A DNA stretch of 42,308 bases from Desulfatibacillum alkenivorans DSM 16219 (GTDB lineage: Bacteria > Desulfobacterota > Desulfobacteria > Desulfobacterales > Desulfatibacillaceae). A model generated the notes under the pieces. It searched no databases. It saw only the letters and a list, made by a program, of their open reading frames with translations, and had not been told where the DNA came from. Positions 24,928 through 33,559 of this stretch are shown piece after piece; position 1 is the stretch's first letter, and every line of letters starts with the position of its first letter. Both the position numbers and the translations under genes were made by a program. Location: contig NZ_FQZU01000047.1 of the NCBI RefSeq assembly GCF_900142135.1, positions 1 through 42,308 on the forward strand, given 5' to 3'.

Positions 24928-26353
24928 TTTCCTCTCCTTGGGAGCCCTTGTCGCCGTTATGAAATATCCTGCCCCAATTTAATGTGGTTCTGGAAAGACC
25001 GCCGCATCGGCAGGCCTGCTCATCCCCGGGGCCGTAATTAAGATCCACCAGTCCTTTTTCGTGAAAACGGCGGGCGTAATCGGCCGTGCGGTCGAAACTC
25101 AAGCCAAGGTCCCGGCTGATCTCCAGGACTGTTTTATCGCCTTCGAAAGCCAGCAGAATCTGCTCGATGGTGTCGTCCTTGTTCAAATCTTCGTACAAAT
25201 CGTATTTTGATAAAAAAAGGTTGCCCGTGTACTTGCGCACGGGACGCCAATTGGACTCCGTCATTTCAACGAAGCGCTTGCACACGTCCAGGGTTTCCTT
25301 GACCATCTCCATGCTGATGATGTCCGGGGAATCGTCGCTGGTGTGGTATTCCGGATACGGCCACCGGGTGAGGGAAATGCAGGGGATGTTTATGCCCGGA
25401 CCGTTGATGTTGATTTCGTCATTGCAGATGACCTTGCGGAACGGCCCCACGCCGTAAGGCTTCCTGACCTCCGCCACGGCCAGTTCCATGAATTGGTCCA
25501 CAAAGGAATCCCCCTGGCGGGAGCGCTGGATTTTAAAGTGGTTTTTATTCCCCACCATTTCAAGAAAAACCGCGCCTTTGATTACGGGAATCAAAGCCGG
25601 ATTTTTGAAAAAATAGCACAGGGAGCCAATGTTCTCGGGATGGGCGATCAGCCTGTACGTGTAATGGAGGTTGGGCTGTTGCGCCAGCCATTGCATGAGC
25701 ACCAAACCCAGGGCGACGCCCGCCAGCCCGTCGTTCACCTGGCCGGGGTGGCATAAATGGGCGGAAAACAAAATGGAGTCCGGGGAGTTTCCGGGAACAA
25801 CCCATTCCCCAACCTTCATGGCGCCGGGCTCCAGGGCAGTGTCCACAACCACTTCAAACGGACCGCCGCCCAGATTCTTGACGGCATTATGGGGCAGGCA
25901 AAAGCTCCAGTCCGCCTTATAATAATGATACGCGTAAGGAATGGCCGCGGGACGATCCGGATTCGTGTTAACGCGCTGAAGCAGTTCCTCTTTGGTCAGG
26001 GTTCCTGTGAACGGCGCTGAATAGGAAGCCAGATAAAGGGGATGGCGGGAAAAGTCGGCGATTTTTTCGCCCGAAGCGTCCTTTACATAGGCCTCCCGCA
26101 CCACCCACTTTTTGGGGATGGTCCAGGTGAAAACCTCGGTTCCGCTTTCCACGGCATGCACCTTCATGGGTATGACATTACCCAAATATTCTAATGCCTT
26201 ATCGTAGTCGTCGGAAACCAGGGTCCGATCCAGCATGTGGAGGTCGCGGCAGATTTCCATGACCTTGCAAACCTCTGGATCGCCGGACCAGTCCCCTCCC
26301 CTCATGGCCAGATCAAAGGAAGGCTTAAAATCGAATTTATATTGATCAGACAT
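24920..26353 (-). CDS. DUF4910-type aminopeptidase-like protein with winged-helix tail
   Basis: 477 residues from the ATG at 26353 (another Met five codons earlier is possible). The core resembles M28-type zinc aminopeptidases: LFSAHLCHPGQVNDGLAG includes candidate metal ligands His199 and Asp208, with Glu and His candidates further on (FLEMVG, YHTSDDSPD). At about 395-445 a winged-helix-like segment follows (QILLAFEGDKTVLEISRDLG ... YARRFHEKGLVDL). This is the DUF4910 family with a C-terminal HTH, frequent in surface-sugar clusters. The substrate is not known to me; a hydrolytic step on an amide or amidine of the sugar is possible. It overlaps the genes on both sides. Confidence 0.8.
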   Translation of the reverse strand: MSDQYKFDFKPSFDLAMRGGDWSGDPEVCKVMEICRDLHMLDRTLVSDDYDKALEYLGNVIPMKVHAVESGTEVFTWTIPKKWVVREAYVKDASGEKIADFSRHPLYLASYSAPFTGTLTKEELLQRVNTNPDRPAAIPYAYHYYKADWSFCLPHNAVKNLGGGPFEVVVDTALEPGAMKVGEWVVPGNSPDSILFSAHLCHPGQVNDGLAGVALGLVLMQWLAQQPNLHYTYRLIAHPENIGSLCYFFKNPALIPVIKGAVFLEMVGNKNHFKIQRSRQGDSFVDQFMELAVAEVRKPYGVGPFRKVICNDEININGPGINIPCISLTRWPYPEYHTSDDSPDIISMEMVKETLDVCKRFVEMTESNWRPVRKYTGNLFLSKYDLYEDLNKDDTIEQILLAFEGDKTVLEISRDLGLSFDRTADYARRFHEKGLVDLNYGPGDEQACRCGGLSRTTLNWGRIFHNGDKGSQGEENG

Positions 26354-26927
26354 GGCAGCAACCTGCATTGGGGTTTTGCATGGCTATCCAGTCCCGCACC
26401 CACAGGCCCAGAAGAATTTCGTCCTGAAACCCGCATTCCATGCGCCATTGGTTTTTCAAAACGCCCTCGCGGGAAAAGCCCGCTTTGATAAAGGCTTTTT
26501 CCGACCCTTTGTTGTCCGCATAACAGCCTGCCTTGACCTTGTTCAGGTTCAGGACGTTGAAGGCGTAGGCGGAAACAAGCGAAATGGCTTCGCTCCCTAC
26601 CCCTTTGCCCCAATAGCCTTTTTCGCCTATGAGCAGGCTTATGTCGCCGAATCCGTGTATCCAGTTGATGGGCCCCAGCTTGATATTGCCGATATGGCGG
26701 TCGTTCTCCTGGTCGCAGATAGCCAGAAAAATCTCGTCCCGGCTGCCGTCCAGAGCCCTCACATAGGCGGTGATCTGCTCCACGGACAGGGGAAAATACC
26801 GAACCTCCAGAAACCGGGTGATCTCGTAGTCGTTCATCCACCTATAGTAATTTTCGTTTACGTCCGACTCCCGGACTTCGCGCAGATAAATTTTGCTTCC
26901 TTTAAGGAACTTGGGTATGCGGTTCAT
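26346..26927 (-). CDS. GNAT acetyltransferase, candidate PseH, copy B
   Basis: 193 residues starting [22 protein letters not shown] motifs: YRWMNDYEITRFLEVRYFP, DRHIGNIKLGPINWIHG, the acetyl-CoA loop GEKGYWGKGVGSEAI and YADNKGSEKAFIKAGF. It retains the glycine-rich donor loop, so it is the better candidate for the acetyltransferase that makes the 2,4-diacetamido intermediate used by PseG. The start overlaps the preceding stop as ATGA. The name pseH is not assigned because substrate specificity cannot be read from the sequence and a second GNAT exists nearby. Confidence 0.83.
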   Translation of the reverse strand: MNRIPKFLKGSKIYLREVRESDVNENYYRWMNDYEITRFLEVRYFPLSVEQITAYVRALDGSRDEIFLAICDQENDRHIGNIKLGPINWIHGFGDISLLIGEKGYWGKGVGSEAISLVSAYAFNVLNLNKVKAGCYADNKGSEKAFIKAGFSREGVLKNQWRMECGFQDEILLGLWVRDWIAMQNPNAGCCHV

Positions 26928-27943
26928 GCTTTAGCTCCCTTGGCGTCGTATTGGGCGTGAAAGGTCATGGCGGCTTCCAGCCGAGCCATGGGCGTAAAAA
27001 ATCGTTGTCCGGTTTTTACGGCGGAGGTCATATCCTGGCCCGCTTCGTCCAGAACCCGGCCTATAATCAGGCTTCCCTGAGGCGTTGCAATGTACACCCC
27101 GGTGGAATTGATCCGATAAACCAGCCCGGTCATAAACGGATGAAACGGGCCGTCTATTGTTTCGATCCGGGCTTGCTTAAGGCGCACCAATCGGCCGTCC
27201 AGTTCGGTGGAGGCGCCGGCGTAAGGATCGTCAAAGGCGTTAATGAACAACGCCAGGTCCCTGGTGTTCCAGGACCAGTCGATCCAGCCTTGTTTGATGG
27301 TGTTAAGCCTTGGAAAGTACATGGAATACTTTTCCGGAACCGGAGACAGGACAAAGTCCTCGCCCTGCTCCGCCCTGTCCATGAATTCCTTCAAAAAAGC
27401 CAATTCTTCCTTATGGGCGGCGTTAAAATAATCCTGGGGAATGCGGGCGGAATCGGGAAACCGGTATTCTCGGGAAAAGACGATCTCACCGGAGTCAAAC
27501 TCCCCCTGAACCATGAATTCGTTGATCACCTGGATATTACAGGCGCCCAAGCGGTTTTGCCGGAGTATCTGCCAGGTGTAGTGGGCGCCGCCGCGATACC
27601 GGGGCAAGGGAATGCCCATGAAGTCAAACAATTTGCCGTCAAAGCGATCGATGGTTTTACGGGTGAAGGTCCAAACCTCGCCAAAGCCGATGCCCATGGT
27701 CAGGCTGGTGGCGCCTTCCAGAAACACGGAATCCGTATTGACGTCTTCGGGCATGCGCCATGGGATGGCAGCGCCGTCCAGCTCCCTGGCCAGAGTGGCG
27801 CCGCCCGGCATGATTTCCTTGGAGTGCCGGGGGCTTGTAAAAACCACGACTTCATACTTTCGGGCTTGCAGTTCCTTGGCGAAGCCCAGCATGGTTCCGC
27901 CGCCGCCCATCAGGTACACTGTTTTGATGTTGTTCAGCTTCAT
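26924..27943 (-). CDS. Formyltransferase homologue lacking catalytic Asn and His
   Basis: 339 residues from the ATG at 27943 with a GTGAGGAAG site; the longer frame to 28096 runs into hisF and is rejected. The fold resembles methionyl-tRNA and sugar N-formyltransferases, with a Rossmann-like N-terminus ([16 protein letters not shown]), the segment [16 protein letters not shown] and a C-terminal domain (about 230-330). In active members the catalytic triad is Asn-x-His ... Asp. Here the corresponding segment reads [12 protein letters not shown], giving Asp107 and Met109; an Asp remains in GEFDSGE (150). It is therefore probably not a classical formyltransferase and may be a binding or scaffold protein or use other chemistry. 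It lies 7 bases after hisF. Confidence 0.78.
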   Translation of the reverse strand: MKLNNIKTVYLMGGGGTMLGFAKELQARKYEVVVFTSPRHSKEIMPGGATLARELDGAAIPWRMPEDVNTDSVFLEGATSLTMGIGFGEVWTFTRKTIDRFDGKLFDFMGIPLPRYRGGAHYTWQILRQNRLGACNIQVINEFMVQGEFDSGEIVFSREYRFPDSARIPQDYFNAAHKEELAFLKEFMDRAEQGEDFVLSPVPEKYSMYFPRLNTIKQGWIDWSWNTRDLALFINAFDDPYAGASTELDGRLVRLKQARIETIDGPFHPFMTGLVYRINSTGVYIATPQGSLIIGRVLDEAGQDMTSAVKTGQRFFTPMARLEAAMTFHAQYDAKGAKA

Positions 27944-27950
27944 GGCTTCC

Positions 27951-28739
27951 TCACGTATGCAGCCGGATGGGTATGCCGGCGTTGCTGATCCGGGAGCGGG
28001 TTTGCATGGGATTTTCGTCTTTAAAGCAAAAGTACGTGCCTGCGGAAACCGCATGCGCCTTGCCCACGAGAAAGCCGTCCACAAAATGGCTGGCAAGGCC
28101 GCAGCCGCCCGAGGTGATTACCGGAATGTCCACGGCCCCGGCGACTTTGGCCGTGAGCTCCAGGTCCAGGCCTTTGCGGGTTCCGTCCCGGTCAATGGAC
28201 GTTAGCAGAATTTCGCCCGCTCCCCGGCGTTGGGCTTCCACAGCCCAGGCGACGGGATCCAGGCCCGTGGCCGTTTTGCCGCCTCGGGTGAAAACCTCGT
28301 AAGCTCCGTTGGGATGCTTTTTATAATCGATGGAAACGACGATGCACTGGGCGCCGAACATGTCCGAGCCCTGATTGATAAGCCCGGGAATCTCCACGGC
28401 GCCCGTGTTGATACTGACCTTGTCCGCGCCATGATTGAGCAGCCTGCGGCAGTCTTCCACGGAACGCACGCCGCCGCCTACCGTGATGGGCATGAATATT
28501 TCTTCGGCGGCCTTGGCGATGATGTCCGTCAGGGCGTCACGGTGTTCGATGGAGGCGTCCAGGTCCAGAAAGACGAGCTCGTCTGCAGCCTGCGCCTGAT
28601 AGATCTTGGCCTGAGACACGGGATCGCCGATCTCCGTGCTTGGGCCGAACCCAACAGTGGCGACCAGCACCATGCGCTTGACCTTGCCAATGGAGGCGGC
28701 CCGCATCTGCAGCTTGGGTATGAGGCGTTTTTTGAGCAT
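27951..28739 (-). CDS. HisF-like amidotransferase cyclase subunit (sugar amidation)
   Basis: 262 residues, an HisF/WbuZ-type (beta-alpha)8 barrel starting [12 protein letters not shown] with AGGAGAAGGG upstream. Phosphate-binding motifs [12 protein letters not shown] and VITSGGCG are kept, as is the barrel segment VVSIDYKK. The catalytic Asp that HisF has near residue 11 (IIPCLDV) is Gln here (LIPKLQM), as is usual for HisF relatives of surface-sugar clusters that only deliver ammonia rather than make histidine. With the HisH-like glutaminase and PseA it should form the ammonia-supplying complex for the acetamidino group. Confidence 0.87.
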   Translation of the reverse strand: MLKKRLIPKLQMRAASIGKVKRMVLVATVGFGPSTEIGDPVSQAKIYQAQAADELVFLDLDASIEHRDALTDIIAKAAEEIFMPITVGGGVRSVEDCRRLLNHGADKVSINTGAVEIPGLINQGSDMFGAQCIVVSIDYKKHPNGAYEVFTRGGKTATGLDPVAWAVEAQRRGAGEILLTSIDRDGTRKGLDLELTAKVAGAVDIPVITSGGCGLASHFVDGFLVGKAHAVSAGTYFCFKDENPMQTRSRISNAGIPIRLHT

Positions 28740-28783
28740 CCCTTCTCCTACCTCACAACGTGGGGGCTATCCCCCGATGTCCA

Positions 28784-29398
28784 TCAATGCCAGGACAAAA
28801 AATTCTCGATGATCTTCAGCCCGAAATCCTGGCTTTTTTCCGGGTGAAACTGGGTTGCAAATATATTGCCCCGCCTTACGGCGGCCGTAACCTTTCCGCC
28901 GTAATCGCACCACGCATCCACGTGGCCGGGATCGGTGCATTCCATGTGAAAGCTGTGCACAAAATAAAAATCGGGCGACTGGGGCAAGCCTTTCAGCAAT
29001 GGACTATCGGGCGAATACCGGATATTGTTCCAACCCACATGGGGGACTTTCAAACCGGGATCCTCCGGTTTGATCCTGACCACCCGGCCGGGAATCCAAC
29101 CCAGGCCTTCATGCTCGCCGAATTCCTCCCCCCATTCCGCCATGACCTGCATGCCCAGGCAAATGCCCAAAACCGGCCTTTTTTCCTCCAAAACCAAGCG
29201 GTTAAGAACCTCCTGAAATCCCAGTTCCTTCAAGTTCTTCATGCAGTCGGGAAAAGCGCCCACGCCCGGCAGCACGATCTTGTCCGCGTCATCCAGATCG
29301 CGGGGATCGGCGCACAACTCCACGTCTGCGCCCATGTATTCAAAGGCGTTAAACACCGAAAGCAGGTTGCCCATTCTATGGTCTACAATTCCGATCAT
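28784..29398 (-). CDS. HisH-like glutamine amidotransferase (sugar amidation)
   Basis: 204 residues, class I glutamine amidotransferase of the HisH type. The nucleophile is Cys80 in LGICLGMQ and the partners are His185 and Glu187 in ATQFHPEKS, so the glutaminase triad is complete. It makes ammonia from glutamine and hands it through the HisF-like barrel to the PseA-type ligase. Its place between pseA and the HisF-like gene, and the absence of other his genes, argue for sugar rather than histidine synthesis. The ribosome binding site is weak. Confidence 0.88.
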   Translation of the reverse strand: MIGIVDHRMGNLLSVFNAFEYMGADVELCADPRDLDDADKIVLPGVGAFPDCMKNLKELGFQEVLNRLVLEEKRPVLGICLGMQVMAEWGEEFGEHEGLGWIPGRVVRIKPEDPGLKVPHVGWNNIRYSPDSPLLKGLPQSPDFYFVHSFHMECTDPGHVDAWCDYGGKVTAAVRRGNIFATQFHPEKSQDFGLKIIENFLSWH

Positions 29399-29425
29399 TT
29401 TACGGCTCTTGCTTTCCCTTCCCGT

Positions 29426-30631
29426 CTAACGTTGATTCCTGGTCTTCCAGCGATCCAACTGGCCCTGAGCGTCGCCGCGCGGCATGGCGCCGTCACGGCG
29501 CCAAACGTCGTAATCATGGGCCTTCCGGCCTTCGGGAGTCTCCGCCGGGTCAAACTCAAAAGGCGACACCATATGGCTCATGGCCACGTCCAGAAACTCT
29601 TCTTCGGTCAGGCCGACGTGCTCCAAAAACAGGTCCAGGCTGGGCGGCCGCTTGCCTTCGTACTCCTTGACGATTTCCATGGCTTTTTCCCGCTTCAGGC
29701 GATGGTTTCGAATATCGATGGAGCATAGGTGGGAAGCCCTGGAATAGCCGCGCTTGATGTACTTGATATAATCGCGCACGCCCTGGAGGTAGCATTCGAT
29801 CTTTTCGTATTCATATCCCGGAGGAACGCCTTCCACCTGATCCCCTTTCCAGCCCAGTTCCTTGGTGATGACGGCGGACTGGGTTTTGACGTCCCAGGGA
29901 ACGAAAGAGCCCAGGCACACGGAGCGGTAATTGATTTTCCGGAGCATTTTCAGGGGCGGATATTTGAACGGGAGAAGATCCCGTTCATCCACGGCGCCTT
30001 CCAGGCGCACGAACATATCCTCGGCGGTAACGCCCAGGTTAATGTACCGGTTGAACCTCTTCTCATCCACTTCCTCAGGCTGATCATAGCTGTAATAGGC
30101 TGTGTACTCCGCGGAAGGCTCGCCCCAGAAAACCAAAGGCACGTTGTGGCGGATGGCCACCCACATGGGATAGGCGAAAATGCCCGTGTGGCAGTGCCAG
30201 CAAAAATCGCCCTTTTCCAGAAAGCTCTGGAGCATGAGCTTTTGCACCACCTTCCAGTTGGGGGTGAATACGTGCATGTCCACGCCCAGAATTCGTGAGA
30301 CCCTCTGGCGGTTTTCCAGTAAGTTGGGACGGTAAAAGCCGTGGTCAAAACACACCACCAGGGGTTTGAGGCCGTATTCCCTGACCAGGTAATACAGGGT
30401 CCAGGTGCTGTCCTTGCCGCCGGAGTACGGCACAATGCAGTCGTAATCGTATTGATCGCGATACTGATTCACCAGGGCGTCCAGTTCCTTTTTCTTTTCG
30501 TCCCAGTCTATGTTCTGCTGTTTGTACTCATGGCCCCGGCACACGTTGCAGACCCCTTCGTCATCAAAGACGATGGTCTCGTGGGTTTCGGGCAGTACGC
30601 ATCTGCTGCATCGTTTTAAATTGTCTTTCAC
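29426..30631 (-). CDS. pseA: N-acetyl sugar amidotransferase PseA/WbpG type
   Basis: 401 residues from a GTG at 30631 with an AGAGGAACTG site. The N-terminus has paired cysteines (C8-x2-C11 and C28-x2-C31) likely to bind zinc, then the PP-loop SGGKDST (70-76), the ATP-pyrophosphatase signature. CWHCHTGIF and the tail match WbpG/PseA enzymes, which use ATP and ammonia to turn an acetamido group into acetamidino on a nonulosonate or uronic acid. In Campylobacter pseA is needed for the acetamidino form of pseudaminic acid on flagellin; the neighbours here agree with that role. Confidence 0.88.
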   Translation of the reverse strand: MKDNLKRCSRCVLPETHETIVFDDEGVCNVCRGHEYKQQNIDWDEKKKELDALVNQYRDQYDYDCIVPYSGGKDSTWTLYYLVREYGLKPLVVCFDHGFYRPNLLENRQRVSRILGVDMHVFTPNWKVVQKLMLQSFLEKGDFCWHCHTGIFAYPMWVAIRHNVPLVFWGEPSAEYTAYYSYDQPEEVDEKRFNRYINLGVTAEDMFVRLEGAVDERDLLPFKYPPLKMLRKINYRSVCLGSFVPWDVKTQSAVITKELGWKGDQVEGVPPGYEYEKIECYLQGVRDYIKYIKRGYSRASHLCSIDIRNHRLKREKAMEIVKEYEGKRPPSLDLFLEHVGLTEEEFLDVAMSHMVSPFEFDPAETPEGRKAHDYDVWRRDGAMPRGDAQGQLDRWKTRNQR

Positions 30632-30656
30632 GATCAGTTCCTCTCTTGTCCGGAAA

Positions 30657-31712
30657 TCACGCCGTCGCCAACTCCCACTGCATGGGCTCGCCCCGGGAGA
30701 TGTCCCTGGCCGCCTTCTTGCCCAAAATTTCGGGCAAATGCTTTGGCGGCAATCCGTAACCCGGCCTGATGGAGCGTATATTTTTTTCGGTAAAAACCTC
30801 GCCGGCCTTTACGTCCTCGACTACAAACAACGAACGCCTGAAAACCAGGCTGTTTTGCTCCTTGTCCGTTGGGCCGAAACAAACCCGGCCTATCATTTTT
30901 TCCACGACCCGCACAGACTCCACCATGGCTTTGAATTCAGCAGGCTCCAGGGAGAAGCTGGAATCCGGCCCGGGAACAGCCCGGCTAAGGGTGAAATGCT
31001 TTTCGATGATGCACGCGCCCAGGCTGACCGCCGCAACGGGAGCTGCAATGCCCAAGGTGTGATCGGATAATCCCGCGGGCAGATTGAAAACCCGCGCCAT
31101 AGCCGGGATGGCCGCCAGATTCATGTTTTCGGGCGGCGCCGGATAGGCGCTGGTGCATTTTAAAAGGGCGATTTGATCCGTCCCTCCCGTCCTGGCCGCG
31201 TTCACGGCCTCCTCGATCTCTCCCAGAGAGCTCATGCCCGTGGATATGATCAAAGGCTTGCCTGTGGCGGCCATTTTTTGAATCAGGCCAATATCCACGA
31301 TTTCAAAGGACGCGGTCTTGTGCAGTATTGCGCCCATGTCTTCCAGAAAATCCACGGCCGTGGAGTCAAAGGCTGTGGAAAAAAAGTCCAGGCCAAGGTC
31401 ATCGCACAGCTTTTTGATTTTCGGCTGCCACTCCCAGGGGGTGTACGCCTGGCCGTACAAGTCGTACAGGGTGGTTCCGTCCCAGGGCGTTCCCTTGACC
31501 AGAAAATGCTCCTTATCGCTTTGTATGGTCAGGGTGTCCGGGGTGTAAGTCTGGACCTTAAGTGCGTCGGCGCCGCATTCCTTGGCTGCGCGCACGATCC
31601 TTTCGGCCTCCTGGAAATCATGGCCGTGATTGGCGGACATTTCGGCGATGATATATACGGGACGCCCTTTGCCAACCAATCTATCGCCTATTTGGATTTC
31701 AGTCCCCGCCAT
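30657..31712 (-). CDS. pseI: Pseudaminic acid synthase PseI
   Basis: 351 residues. The NeuB-type barrel is followed by a C-terminal SAF (antifreeze-like) domain (about 285-345). Key segments are YIIAEMSANHGHDF, TPWDGTTLYDLYGQAYTPWEW, SFEIVDIGLI, ISTGMSSLGEIEEA, LKCTSAYPAPP and EKHFTLSR. The WDGTTLYDLY segment is characteristic of PseI rather than NeuB or LegI. It condenses 2,4-diacetamido-2,4,6-trideoxy-L-altrose with phosphoenolpyruvate to pseudaminic acid. The start lies inside the end of the formyltransferase gene (14-base overlap). Confidence 0.93.
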   Translation of the reverse strand: MAGTEIQIGDRLVGKGRPVYIIAEMSANHGHDFQEAERIVRAAKECGADALKVQTYTPDTLTIQSDKEHFLVKGTPWDGTTLYDLYGQAYTPWEWQPKIKKLCDDLGLDFFSTAFDSTAVDFLEDMGAILHKTASFEIVDIGLIQKMAATGKPLIISTGMSSLGEIEEAVNAARTGGTDQIALLKCTSAYPAPPENMNLAAIPAMARVFNLPAGLSDHTLGIAAPVAAVSLGACIIEKHFTLSRAVPGPDSSFSLEPAEFKAMVESVRVVEKMIGRVCFGPTDKEQNSLVFRRSLFVVEDVKAGEVFTEKNIRSIRPGYGLPPKHLPEILGKKAARDISRGEPMQWELATA

Positions 31713-32472
31713 GTTCCTCGTCCTCGTAATAAAGCTCCAGGCGCATGTAGACCTTCTTCCCGTCCACGATCATATAAGCGCCCGGGTACGGCTCAAAGGT
31801 GCGCGCCCGGATGACGTCCACCAGCTCCCTGGCCGTATAGAGTTTGTTGGGCTTGATTTCTTCGATGGTTTTCAGGTCCGCCGCCTTATGAAAGGTCCCC
31901 GATCCGGCCACCACATGGTCAATTTCCACGTCTCCTGCCAGGAATTTGGGCCATGTTTCCTCAAACAGGTCCAGACAGGCCTGTTCCAGCCTGCGATACA
32001 GGGTTTTGCCGGTGTCTATGGGCCTGACTTCCACGAATCGCTGGGCTATGGTGCGGCCCGTGTCCACTCCCTCGTCGATATAATGAACGGTGACCCCTGC
32101 GGGAGATCCCTCCACAATGTTCCACACATTGGGGTGAGCCCCCCGATTGAATGGCAGCAAAGCGGGATGCACGTTGATGCAGCCCTCGGGAAAGATGTCC
32201 AGGAACTCTTTTTTGAGTATGGTCCCAAAATAGGCCGACACCCCCATATCAGGATTTAATGAGCGAATGGCGTCCAGGGCCTCGGGATCGCGCAGCATGG
32301 AAGCGTCGAAAATCCGGCCTTCGTCCAGGCCCAGGGTTTCCAGCAATTCCTTGCCGAACTTGCGCTCCCCGGGTTTATGAAGGACCGCGCCCACAATTTG
32401 AGCGCCGCTTTCCCTTAAAAACGCCGCCGTACGCCATCCCACCCAATTATTTCCTAAAAACAGTATTTTCAT
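31699..32472 (-). CDS. Sugar N-formyltransferase (intact catalytic triad)
   Basis: 257 residues starting MKILFLGNNWVGWRTAAFL. Formyltransferase fold with the catalytic Asn100 and His102 in CINVHPALLPFNRG and Asp137 in DEGVDTGR, all present, so 10-formyltetrahydrofolate-dependent N-formylation is plausible. A short C-terminal part (about 195-250) is reminiscent of the smaller second domain of sugar formyltransferases. It is placed between pseG and pseI and overlaps pseI. It may put a formyl group in place of acetyl on a pseudaminic acid precursor (inference). Confidence 0.87.
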   Translation of the reverse strand: MKILFLGNNWVGWRTAAFLRESGAQIVGAVLHKPGERKFGKELLETLGLDEGRIFDASMLRDPEALDAIRSLNPDMGVSAYFGTILKKEFLDIFPEGCINVHPALLPFNRGAHPNVWNIVEGSPAGVTVHYIDEGVDTGRTIAQRFVEVRPIDTGKTLYRRLEQACLDLFEETWPKFLAGDVEIDHVVAGSGTFHKAADLKTIEEIKPNKLYTARELVDVIRARTFEPYPGAYMIVDGKKVYMRLELYYEDEEHGGD

Positions 32473-32497
32473 ATTCGGCTCCTGAACAGGCTCCCAA

Positions 32498-33538
32498 TTA
32501 TTGTTCCATCATGATGTTAACCGTTCTTTTCGCACCCAGGCCGTCCGTAATGGCCTGTCCGGCCTTGCTCATTCTTTCCAGGCGGTCTTTGAACTCCATA
32601 AGGTGCTTGATTGTGCCCCAAATGGTGAATTTGGTGACGCCTGCGCGCCAGCCCAGATTTATCCCCGCTCCTCTGCCGTGCAGTTCGGCGGCGATGTTTT
32701 TTTGATTATCCGCCAGCACAATGTATATTCCCGGCAGGCCGCTGGCGGCCATTTCCCAGCAGGTGCTTCCGGCGGCCGAAACGGCGAAATCGGCCCAAGC
32801 CATGAGCTCCGCCATGTTTTTTGCGTCCCGTATCAATTCCACGCCGGGGGCGTCTTTTAATTCCTCTTCAAGGCTTTGGATATGGGGATTGCTTTGCCCG
32901 GCCAAAACCTTGGCGTGCAGGTTAAAGCCCGTGTTTAGCTTTACGGCGCGAATCGCCTTTAACGTGGTGTTGTGCGGGTCGGCGCCTCCCAGGGTGATCA
33001 GTATATTGGCTGCCTTCTGCGGCGGCCTTCTTTGCATCTTCGAGCTTTCCCAGAACTCCTTGCGTAAAAAGGCGTATTCAGGGCCAAGCAAAAGGCGCGT
33101 ATGCACCTCGCGGTCGCGAAACATCTTCTCCTTGGCGTGAAGATTGGGGTTGACCACGATGTTGGCATGGTAAAACCGGCAATCCTGATTGTCGTCCACA
33201 ACCAGCGTCTTGATGCCTTGATCCATCAAGAGCTTTTGAAAGTCCGCGGTAAAATGGTAACCGTCCAGCGCCGCCCAGACGGCTTGCTTGCTCTTTAGCA
33301 GCGCCGCAGTTTCGTGAGCGTCGTCCATGCTTCCCCTAAGGGAACGAATGGCGTTAACGGGCAAGCCTTCCTCCGCCAGACGCGCCAGAGGAGCGCCGGT
33401 GCAGGCAAACTCCGCCTTGCCGCCCAGGGACTCCCATGCCTGGGCCAGTCCAATGCAGCGCATGACGTGTCCTGTGCCCATGTTTGGGCCTGCGTCAGCC
33501 CGGATAATGAGCAGTGGTTGCTTTTCGTTCAGGTTCAA
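32498..33538 (-). CDS. pseG: UDP-2,4-diacetamido-altropyranose hydrolase PseG
   Basis: 346 residues from a TTG start at 33538. PseG features: an N-terminal IIRADAGPNMGTGHVMRC motif with the conserved His and Gly-rich loop, DGYHF, VVDDNQDC, LGGADPHN and AGSTCWEMAASGLP in the UDP-binding half. It is a GT-B-type hydrolase that releases UDP from the diacetamido sugar before PseI. The start lacks an ATG and its ribosome binding site (AGAAGGA) is about 11 bases away. Length is normal for the family. Confidence 0.92.
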   Translation of the reverse strand: MNLNEKQPLLIIRADAGPNMGTGHVMRCIGLAQAWESLGGKAEFACTGAPLARLAEEGLPVNAIRSLRGSMDDAHETAALLKSKQAVWAALDGYHFTADFQKLLMDQGIKTLVVDDNQDCRFYHANIVVNPNLHAKEKMFRDREVHTRLLLGPEYAFLRKEFWESSKMQRRPPQKAANILITLGGADPHNTTLKAIRAVKLNTGFNLHAKVLAGQSNPHIQSLEEELKDAPGVELIRDAKNMAELMAWADFAVSAAGSTCWEMAASGLPGIYIVLADNQKNIAAELHGRGAGINLGWRAGVTKFTIWGTIKHLMEFKDRLERMSKAGQAITDGLGAKRTVNIMMEQ

Positions 33539-33559
33539 GTTTCTAAAAATCCTTCTTTG

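Noticed and set aside
27944-28096. Upstream extension of the degenerate formyltransferase to 28096, which would overlap hisF
   Set aside because: The ATG at 27943 has a good ribosome binding site 7 bases after hisF, and the added residues do not match the family.
27951-29398. HisF and HisH as histidine biosynthesis genes
   Set aside because: The HisF-like protein lacks the Asp near residue 11, no other his genes are present, and the neighbours pseA and pseI point to sugar amidation.
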